Below, piece by piece: positions 55,801 to 64,000 of a DNA stretch of 64,000 nucleotides; the first letter of the stretch is position 1, and every line of letters begins with the position of its first letter. The notes under the pieces are model-generated. The model ran no database searches. It had not been told where the DNA came from and saw only the letters and a list, made by a program, of their open reading frames with translations. Source of the DNA: Sebastes aleutianus (lineage: Eukaryota; Chordata; Actinopteri; Perciformes; Sebastidae); assembly GCA_916700875.1 (NCBI GenBank), contig CAKAKS010000060.1:31865528-31929527 (forward strand). The letters are read 5' to 3'. A program made the translations under genes and the position numbers.

Positions 55801-58800
55801 TTGTTTAGCAACTGGCGGCGGCAGCATTCTCCCTCAATGCTGGACCAATTTCAATTGTTGTCCCCGTTAGTCCCTTAGACACAAAAACATGGGAAAATAG
55901 GTTGAAAAATATCAAAGTTATCCATTAAGAGTGTTACTTCTGTCTTTTCAACTGTGCTGTCATGTTTCTCACCTGTAACAGCATAGCAGCAGCGGGACAC
56001 ACACCAGCAGCATCCCCATCGCTCCCGCCGAAGAGCCGATCAAAAGAGACAAAGCATGGAGGCCTGAAAAGTCCCCACAAACCATATCAGTCAGTACAAT
56101 CAGAGAGAGGCAGATTATGCAGAAGGAAAGCAAAAGCCAAATGCAGATTCCTCTACCTAGCTGAGATATGCTGGAGGACACGTTGAATGCAAATCTATCA
56201 GAGCCCAGTGAGTTGATGCTGAGGCAGACTAGAGAGGGCATGTCTTCGTCCAGACGGTACAGGGTGATGTGGCTCCTCATGCCCACGCTCCCCTGGGGAA
56301 CTTCCCTGATCGGGATGGCGGCAGAGTTATTGACAGGCTCACCGGCCAATTCCCAAATCAGGGAGGGAGGCGGGTTCCCCTGGCTGTCGCAGGAACATCG
56401 GATCAGGGTTAAAACCTTGACACAGCGGGAAGAAGGCAGGATCTCTGGAGCAACTGAGACACAGAAGGTAATAGAATATTTGGGAATCGTGTTGTGAAAA
56501 ATAAAGGCTTAGAAAGAATAAAAAGATAAATATATCTCACAGGTGACGTCAATACTGGCAAGCTGTGAGTATTCGGCTCCGTGGACATTCAGAGCTTCAC
56601 AGTAATACTGATCCCCAGAGAGTTTGGTCACATTGAAGGTGACGTCTCGCTCGGAGCCCATCACCTCCTCTTGTCCTCCAACCACTCTGAACCAGGTGAC
56701 GTTAACCGCTGCTGGATTGGCGATGCTTGAGCAGGTCAGAGTTACAGAGCTGCCGTCCACCACTGGACCAGAGGGGTCAACTGACACTGAGGTGTTCTTC
56801 GGGGGATCTGAAAATATAGCGTTTCTGTTAGTCATGCGTCCAAGGTTATTGCTTATTTGTAGGGAATGCACAATCAATTTTCCCAACAAATGATATATAG
56901 GTTGATTCACGGCAGGTTTTCGGGCTGTAGCGATTTGTAAATTCACGGTTTGATTCGGTACCAGCGGACAACTCCGGGTCTGAGAAGTGAAGCCAACGCT
57001 GAAGTGCCTTAAAGTTGCATTCTATCTAATAGCCAGCAGGGGTCGACTCCTCTGGTTGCAAAAAGAAGTCAGTTTTGTATACCTCAGTAAACATTGTAAA
57101 CATGAGTTTATGGCCAAAATGACGAATTCAAGGCTTCAAAACGGCAGTCCACAAACCATGACATCACGGTGACTACGCGCACTTCTTCTATACAGTCTAT
57201 GTTTGGTACCTCAAGTTGGTGTCAAATTTTTGGATATTTTTAAAAAGAAGAGATGAGATGCCTTATATTTTCATCCTGATATTATGACAATATTCACACA
57301 CTGACATCATATGAAACTAGAAAACCTGATGAATCCATCGGTACCATGCCATACTAGCTTGTCGTGAAGGAGGTTAAATAATGCTCCAAACTTATGCTAA
57401 ATTTTGGCGAGGAAAAACTGGCATGGCCATTTTCAAAGGGTTCCCTTTACCTCTGACCTCAAGATATGTGAATGGAAATGGGTTCTATGGGTACCCACGA
57501 GTCTCCCCTTTACAGACATTTCTGGACAATATTTGTCATTGTTTTGTGTTAATTGATTTCCAATAATAAATATATACATACATTTGCATAAAGCAGCATA
57601 ATTGTCCACTCCCATGTTGATAAGAGTATTAAATACTTGACAAATTTCCCTTTAAATGGTACATTTTGAACAGATAAAACAAATGTAATTGGCAATTAAT
57701 TGTCATTAACTATGGACAATCATACGATTGACAGCCCTAAAAAAATTCCATGGTCGATATAAAATTACTTTAAATTTTGAATTGTCTTTTCAGTGAACTG
57801 AGACAACATTTTCATTTTCTGTGGTTGGAAGTGACGTCGTAAAGACAGAAACCAAACAAAACATCTACACATAAATGAACACACTAGCACACATGTGGAC
57901 ATACAACAGAGCTCAGTCATGGACCACTGATATAGAAAAGGATTTTGAGGTTGTGTCACGCAATACGACAATGCGTTACTGTCCACAGTCCAGACACCGT
58001 GGTGTTGCCCTGTGACAGATTCTTGGCTTCAGATCATGTTTGGGCGACCACAGCTGGATTTACAGTAAAGCCATATTCAGCGTATGAACACACTGGAAAC
58101 AGAGTTTTGTTGTTTGTCAATGTACATCAATGTCTTTACTGTGAAAAAATCAACTTACACTGAATGTCCAGCTGAAGCGGTGCTGAAACTTCCTCTCCCA
58201 GCTCACTTTTTGCTGCGCAGTGGTAGTCACCACTGTGGCTCGCGTCGACACCGTTTATGACCAAGCTCGATCCAGGCTCCTTATCCTCTTCGTCTTCTTT
58301 GTACCAGGTGTAGTTGGTCACAGGTGGGTTGGCACGGCTCCTACAGAGCAGAGAAACAGAGCCGCCCTCCAGTATTGCACCGTTGGGATTGACGATCACT
58401 GCAGTTTCCTTGGGTGGAACTGGAAAAAAACAAACACAAGTACGGGTTCAGTCCATGTTGCTGGTCAATATTTGTCATCTGTGTTTCGGTTTCACTCCGA
58501 CTTACATTGTACGTCTATCTCAGTGGTGGATGAGCTCTGGTTTCCATATCTGTTACTGACTTTGCAGTAAAAATGTCTGTCCACCTCTGAGACCGGAGTT
58601 GAAAGCCTGTTCTTCGAACCCACTGCTGTCACCTGATCTCCATCCACTTTGTACCAGGTGTAACTGTCCACAGCTGGATTTGCGTTGGTGTTGCAGGTCA
58701 GAGTCACCCAGCTTCCCTCTTTTACAGGACCGGCGTAGCTGACTGATGTGTTATTTGGAGGGTCTGGAGGAGAAATTTGAAATTCTAGTGAGCTTTAGAC

Positions 58801-60666
58801 GTGCCATGTGCGCCGGCGCCCTCAAGGAGTGGAAGTGGTTAATGTTAATAAAGCATTTATTAAGGCATTATGAATAAGTAATATTCCTTACTAAGAACAA
58901 CTTTTGGGTTGCCAGATTGTGAAAAAATTCCTTTGGCACCAATAATCTCATCAAGTCAAAAGATAACAACTAGTCAATATGATTAAGTTAAATATATAAG
59001 TATTGAATTTGTATTGTGATTAAGTTATGATCATTCTTTTTGTCTTTATTTTAATTTTTTTGTATTCTACATGTTCAAAATAAGTTTTGAAATGAAAAAA
59101 TGAAGTCTGCTGTTGTAAAGGTAAATAAGACGATTATGGCAGACGTTAAGCTGAAGGTAGATAAACAACCACACAAATGGACTTTTCACAACATGTCATA
59201 ACATCACATTATATGAAATGAGATGACATTATATGATGTGATCCCAAACAACATCCAACATACTCACAAAGGACACGGAGGGTCAGACTTTTCTCATACA
59301 GAAGGTCACTGATGCCAGCTGGTCGGCTGTAGAGAGCGGTGCACGAGAACCTCTGTCCATTGTGAAGGTAAGACGCGGTGAAGTTCATAACAGAGGTCAT
59401 AAATTGAGTCTCCATGTTCTCCTCAATGTCACCTATACTGGGGGTCCAAGTCAGAGCTGGGGGGAGAACGGGACAGGGAGCTACAGCCGAGCAGTTCAAC
59501 CTCACCGGAGACCCTTCTTCGACCTCCAGCCTGGATGGAGTTACGCTCGGTTTGGGGAGTGAATCTGAGGAGTAAAAACAACGAGGAAATGGAGAGAGAG
59601 ATACCAAGAGATGTTGGGTTTACATGTGTAAAGAGTAACGGGATAGAACACAAACTTTGAGTGGTGATGAGGACACTCGTTGGAAAGTTGAACTTCAGAT
59701 CGTTGTCACACTGCAGTCTGAAGTAATAGCTGTCGTAATGGTCCGACGGCAGGTTGTTGAAGACGGTGGTGCAGTCCTTCTCACGCAGGATCCCCGTTAG
59801 GTTTCCTTGCAGGATGTTTAAGCTCGCATGTTCTCCAGTGAGGCTGGAATCAAACACCTGCGTTCGACTCCAGCCTCTCTTCCAAATGGCTTTACAGGAA
59901 TCATCCAGGTGTTGATCCCAACTTGAGGGCAAGCTAAAAATGCAGGGGACCATCACACAGGATCCACTCAGTCCCTCGACTGTCTGAGGCATGAAGGCTG
60001 CCCAGGGTTGGCATACGCTACCTGAGGTGAAACAATAGCAACGAAAGAAATATCAGCCAAGGTTAACACAAAAATAAGTACGAAAAATTATAAACTGTCA
60101 TTATCAACCATCTAAAATAACAGCACACACCCTTCCTGTACCGTAATAAAGTGTCTTTTACCTACTCCGCAAAGCACACCTTGGTTAGAATGACAATTCT
60201 TCCAAACCTGGATTATAGCTCCAAAAATAATTCTCAATAAACTGGACGTCATCCACCATACTGCCATTCTCTTTGTCACTGGTGCCCCTTTAAAAACTCA
60301 TCACTGTATATCCTGCAGTCACCTGGCCATCCCTCCATACCAGGCGTCAGATCCACTGGTATCAGTTCATTTAGAAGACTATCATTGGCAGATCCCACCT
60401 CCATATCTCCGCTCACTACTCAATATCTCCAACTGTAACCGCAATTTACGTTCTAGCAAATTCATTAGTATGGTCATTCCTAAAGTCCGCACCTCCTCCT
60501 CTGGTCGTCACTCATTCCAGTTTGCTGCTCCCAGCGACTGGAACCAGTTGTAAATGATGCTAAAACTCCAAACCATCATTCTGTTACCATCCTTTAATAA
60601 CTAATTTCAAGTGATAGTTTATATATATATATATATATACATATATAAATAAATATATATATATAC

Positions 60667-60717
<51 letters not shown>

Positions 60718-60984
60718 AATATATATGCACTTGTCGTATTTATGTTCTAATGTCTTGTATTCGCTGCCTCTTGGCAGGTCTTCATTGTAAATGAGGAACT
60801 GGTTCTCAACTGATTTATCTGGTTAAATAAAGGTCAAATAAAATAAATAAATAAATAAATCCCACAAAAAATAAACGTTAAGACAAAAATCTAATTTGCC
60901 AACATTCGTGAGTAATTGTCAACATTTGTAAGACATACCTTGAAGTAGACCGCATATGAGGAAAACCTTTACAGCACCTGTCAT
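52862..60984 (-). CDS. MAG/Siglec-4-like receptor with six Ig domains
   Basis: Ten coding exons in order on the minus strand: 60984-60939 signal peptide; 60021-59656 V-set; 59564-59268; 58763-58506; 58419-58159; 56807-56541; 56453-56157 (Ig domains 2-6); 56063-55973 membrane; 54924-54855; 53179-52862 tail. Total 2271 nt, 756 residues plus stop, all phases closing. The V-set domain has VCQPWAAFMPQTVEGLSGSC with Cys37, Cys42 and Cys99, and Arg117 in DSYYFRLQ, close to the cysteine and sialic-acid-binding arginine positions known for MAG. Domain 2 has LTWTPSIGDIEENMET. Membrane segment: LLIGSSAGAMGMLLVCVPLL. The tail has LHYANV (ITIM consensus) and DYAEI. MAG itself has five Ig domains, so this may be a related fish Siglec. 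A 5' non-coding exon may end at 61169 (AATTG then GTAAGT on the minus strand). The intron 56540-54925 region and the 58158-56808 intron hold repeats only. Confidence 0.9.
53575..54660. repeat. CATACTATACTATGAC satellite, inverted relative to 50150-51310
   Basis: Units of GACATACTATACTATGACTT with T-rich spacers, in the last intron of the minus-strand receptor. Two CAGTGGTTCTCAAC pieces (53972 and 54501) resemble hAT-type ends. Confidence 0.85.
55173..55858. mobile_element. Element with inverted arms of about 230 bp
   Basis: The left arm (about 55173-55403) and right arm (about 55622-55858) are inverse copies: GAAATTGGTCTAGTATTGAG against CTCAATGCTGGACCAATTTC, and AACATTATGGAAAGGACCCT against AGGGTCCTTTCCATAATGTT. 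A spacer of about 220 bp separates them. No transposase. In the intron between the membrane exon and the 70-nt tail exon. Confidence 0.85.
56980..57210. repeat. Dispersed repeat fragment in intron
   Basis: TCTAATAGCCAGCAGGGGTC, CATGACATCACGGTGACTAC and CTTCTATACAGTCTATG are motifs often seen together in fish dispersed repeats. The rest of the intron (57210-58158) shows nothing recognisable. Confidence 0.45.
60150..60865 (+). mobile_element. LINE 3' fragment with TA microsatellite
   Basis: Plus-strand codons near 60480-60550 read IPKVRTSSSGRHSFQFAAPS and then DWNQL, the end of a non-LTR retrotransposon ORF2, with frame breaks before it. A TA-rich microsatellite follows at about 60621-60725. 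The tail GTTCTCAACTGATTTATCTG, then GGTTAAATAAAGG and an AAATA repeat, closes it. In the intron between the signal-peptide and V-set exons of the minus-strand gene. Confidence 0.7.
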
Positions 60985-61199
60985 GCTTTTTCTGTCAGGT
61001 TGATGATCCTACAAAGACGTACTGGACACATACAAAAGAATCTATTACGTTATATTTCCTGGTTAAGTATTACAATACGAATAGCCGCGGTAATGGAGAA
61101 TAAATCCTCTTTTTAGTGGGAAAATATATTTAGCTGACTGACACACAAAGTTAAAGTTTGTTACTTACCAATTCCTTCCTGTGAATTTTGATTTTTGTA

Positions 61200-63116
61200 G
61201 CTGAAAGTAATTATAAATTGATTCAAGCTTTTAACAGCAGGTATTGCTTATATCAATACCACAGTGGAATACTACTTATATTAAAGAAATATAATGCATT
61301 CAGAATTATATTTAAGAAAAACTTAATTGCAGTAAAATGTTTTGAACAATCAAAAGTATTAATTGTAAAAAAAAAAAATCTTTAAACTTTATTGCATTAA
61401 CTTGTTGTGCAGTATAATAGCTGGAAAATAATGTGCGTCTCTCCACTGATAATTTATCATATGAGGAAGCAAACATGAAGACGTTTATTATATACTACAA
61501 ACTACTAACCATATTAAATGTTATGCAAAACCGTATATAAAAAGTAACAAGCAGCTAAAACCGTCAGAACAATGTAACACAGAAAAAGTATAACATGAAT
61601 TCAAAGGATGAAATTTAGCAGAGTAAAAGTATGCAAGTCTGGCACATGATAAAGATATAACTAATGCACCAGTAGATAGACTGCTGAAGTTGAAGTACTT
61701 AAGGAAGTTTGTGACAACCAGAGGGGGGAGAACCTGAGGGTTGAGAACGAGAGGGATGAGAACCAGAGGGGTGAGAACAAGAGGGGAGAGAACCAGAAGG
61801 GTGTAAGTGACCGACAATATAGGAAGCCAAAAGTAAAAACTACCAAACTTTGTCCTGACTTTGTTTATTAAATTCAATCTTTAATACTAAAAACTAAAAT
61901 GGATGGCAATTTACTTAATGAGCAACATTTAGACATTTATTAAAAATATATATATATATATTTTTTTTTTAAGTGCACTTAACGCCCTTTTGACAGTTCA
62001 GTGGTCTTTGGGTTCAGTCTTACCTTACAGCCAGCAATGATGTTCAACATACGATGTCTTTATTTTCTGGAAAAGAAAGAATATAAGAGATTTAAACACA
62101 CAACTCCTGACTTGATCATAAATTATAAACAGTACTGATACCTGATTTTTTTTTTTGTTAAATTGATAGAGAAGTAAATAAGGGTTTTACCAGCATGGAA
62201 GTGTCAGTGGTAATAATCCAACCACTGAGTTATGTCGGAGTGGTGGCGTGTCTGGATGGCACACACCAGCTCTTGAACGATCTGTCTGGGGGGAGTGGCG
62301 CTCAGCACAACAACGGGGTTTTGATTCTCTCCCGACAGTTAATGCAAGTCTCCTCACTTCTTTTCTGAGGGATTCACACAACTATTTTTCTCTAAACCAG
62401 AATTTTATAATCAAATATAAACAGTGAGGTTTCTGATTTACATACTCGACAAAAAAACACTTAAATTCCTAATGTTTCCACAAAAGTTTCACTGTTTACG
62501 CAAAAGATTTTGTTATTTAGCAATAAAGAGGAAGTGAAGAGAATCAAAATGAAAGTCAATACAGCGAGAGGAACTACAAACTGACTACTTGAATATAGAA
62601 GTAATCTCATTGTAAAAAATGGGATTACTTAAATATCAAAGTTGAGGGTAAACAGAAGGAGGGGTGATAATATTCAATTAAAATCAAGTGAAAACAAATA
62701 GTGTGGTATAAATGCTTTAACCAGAATAGTTGCCGGTGGGCATCGTGTGTGTGATGTTTTGGATTTCTGAACCCTCTTCAACCAACACATTCATGAGCTA
62801 TGTTGAAAGTCGACAGACAAACATAAGCAGAGATGAACATTGTGAAAAAGATCCTGTGAATCTGGTTGCTTCGTAAAGCAGCATTAAGTAGAAATGAAAC
62901 AAATATGATTACAAAAAAGTAGTGACAGTAGTGCATGAGACAGGTAATCTGAAAAAAAATCATGTGGCTCTGTGTCCTCCGGTGTTCCTAACGGCATCTG
63001 CAGGATTTCAAAGACCGGAGGAAAACAAGCAGTAAGAGCTGATCTGGAGTCTGCCGTCTCCGAGCAGCTGTCACAAACTCCGATCAAATGGTCAAACTAG
63101 GCAGCGTGATTATATT
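61200..63116. other. Gene-free region upstream of the minus-strand receptor
   Basis: Mostly AT-rich. A minisatellite of about 18 bp (GAGAACCAGAGGGGTGAG) occupies 61712-61803. No coding exon is supported. The region should contain the receptor's promoter and 5' non-coding exon(s), which I cannot place beyond the donor at 61169. Confidence 0.5.
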
Positions 63117-63368
63117 GTATTATACAGTGTAGTACCACCAAAATCACTTCACACATCAATGGTCTCTTCCTGATTATACTTATCAAACTAATTAAGACAT
63201 TTTGGTGGCACTACACTTTATAAAAGTGAAGTTATTGAATATTTTTCCCATTACAAATTCACCAAAAATTATGCAAAAGCATATTTTTCCAAACTAAGTG
63301 TTGTAGTACAACTATGAGCGGATCATTGATGTGTGAAGTATTTTTGGGGTTACTACACTGTATAATAC
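63117..63368. mobile_element. 252-bp inverted-repeat miniature element
   Basis: GTATTATACAGTGTAGTACC at the left and TTACTACACTGTATAATAC at the right are inverse, and the arms continue through CTTCACACATCAATG. Non-coding. Confidence 0.75.
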
Positions 63369-64000
63369 TGAAATTATGGAGTATTTTTCTCTTTTCGACG
63401 TTGCCTTTGTAGACGGTCCCTGACCACTCGTCCCACAGCCGGCTGCACATAGAGACCAATGTAATGTGTCCAGCTCGGATGACGGCTTGTTGTGATTAAA
63501 ATAAGGTTGTAGCTCGTTGTCTACCTTACTACGGTTAGAAAGAGACGTTGTTTGTGTTTTAACAATGTTTTGAGAATGAGATAATAAAAATGTTCTCAAA
63601 GGGGTCTAGTGGGCAGAAATGGCTGTATGAAAGACAGAAAAGGTCGGAGTGGTTAAGTGTCTGAGGTTATAGACTAAAACAGGCAGATTTTTATCCATTT
63701 CAGTAAACACATAAAAAAAAGCAGGGAATTAGCTCACCGGCTCAACGACTGTTGCAGATATTTGTATATTACAATTTGGTGTCAGTTTTAACTGTGTAAG
63801 GAAATAGTCGGCAGTGTTATACTTAAAAAAAAATAAAAAAGAAGAAGTTACACAGACGTCTAGTATGTTGGAGAGTGTATGTATATCATTTGATAAATGT
63901 CGCTCACATATTTTTTGGAAATAAGAAAATACAGTAAATAACAGTGTGAAATGAAATGGTATGTAACAAATACTGTAGGATCTAAAGTCACTGTGAGTTG
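63369..64000. other. Gene-free end of window
   Basis: No exon, domain or recognisable repeat. The minus-strand open frame 63599-63312 shows no known domain. Confidence 0.5.

Noticed and set aside
61521..61877. Minus-strand frame with Leu-Val-Leu-Pro repeats
   Set aside because: Produced by the 18-bp minisatellite at 61712-61803.
62884..63087. 67-codon minus-strand frame
   Set aside because: No recognised domain, no convincing splice sites, and it lies upstream of the receptor where only 5' non-coding exons are expected.

Overview
The window looks like a genomic segment from a teleost (ray-finned) fish. It has spliced genes with GT-AG introns, immunoglobulin-superfamily (Ig) receptors with ITIM-type tails, Tc1 transposons flanked by TA duplications, BEL/Pao and L2-type retroelements, hAT and Harbinger-like miniature elements, and CA/GT and GATA microsatellites. 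No bacterial features are present. The exact species cannot be read from the sequence.

Layout. 1-5.8 kb is a transposon-rich strip: broken endogenous-retrovirus pol pieces on the minus strand, a 125-bp tandem repeat, and a Tc1 element inserted into that repeat. 5784-7313 (+) holds the last four coding exons of a Siglec-like receptor whose 5' exons are not visible. 7.4-11 kb is non-coding and rich in miniature elements. 11603-12742 (+) is a single-coding-exon immunity-related GTPase (IRG) with a degenerate P-loop. From 12783 to about 30540, and again from 33574 to about 50480, lies a near-identical tandem duplication of about 17 kb. Each copy carries a 16-coding-exon CD22-like Siglec gene (copy A 14370-28806, copy B 35096-48674). 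A truncated BEL/Pao element sits at the junction. After a satellite array and a third, more diverged copy of the 3' flank, a MAG/Siglec-like gene runs on the minus strand (52862-60984, ten coding exons, 756 residues). The rest to 64000 is non-coding with repeats.

Biology. This is a Siglec-type receptor cluster. Copies A and B each encode a signal peptide, a Siglec V-set domain with the arginine used for sialic-acid binding, seven further Ig domains, a transmembrane segment, and a multi-exon cytoplasmic tail with ITIM-like tyrosines and a CD22-like YENV (Grb2-type) motif. The two copies have decayed in complementary ways. A has a 1-nt frameshift in the ligand-binding exon but a full tail and an intact ATGCAAAT octamer near its first exon. 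B has an intact ligand-binding exon, but its tail has lost an in-frame 36-residue piece carrying two tyrosine motifs and its octamer is mutated. Transposon insertions present in only one copy, with exact empty sites in the other, give a relative order of events. The exon models of B and of the MAG-like gene close in frame from start to stop, which supports them strongly.
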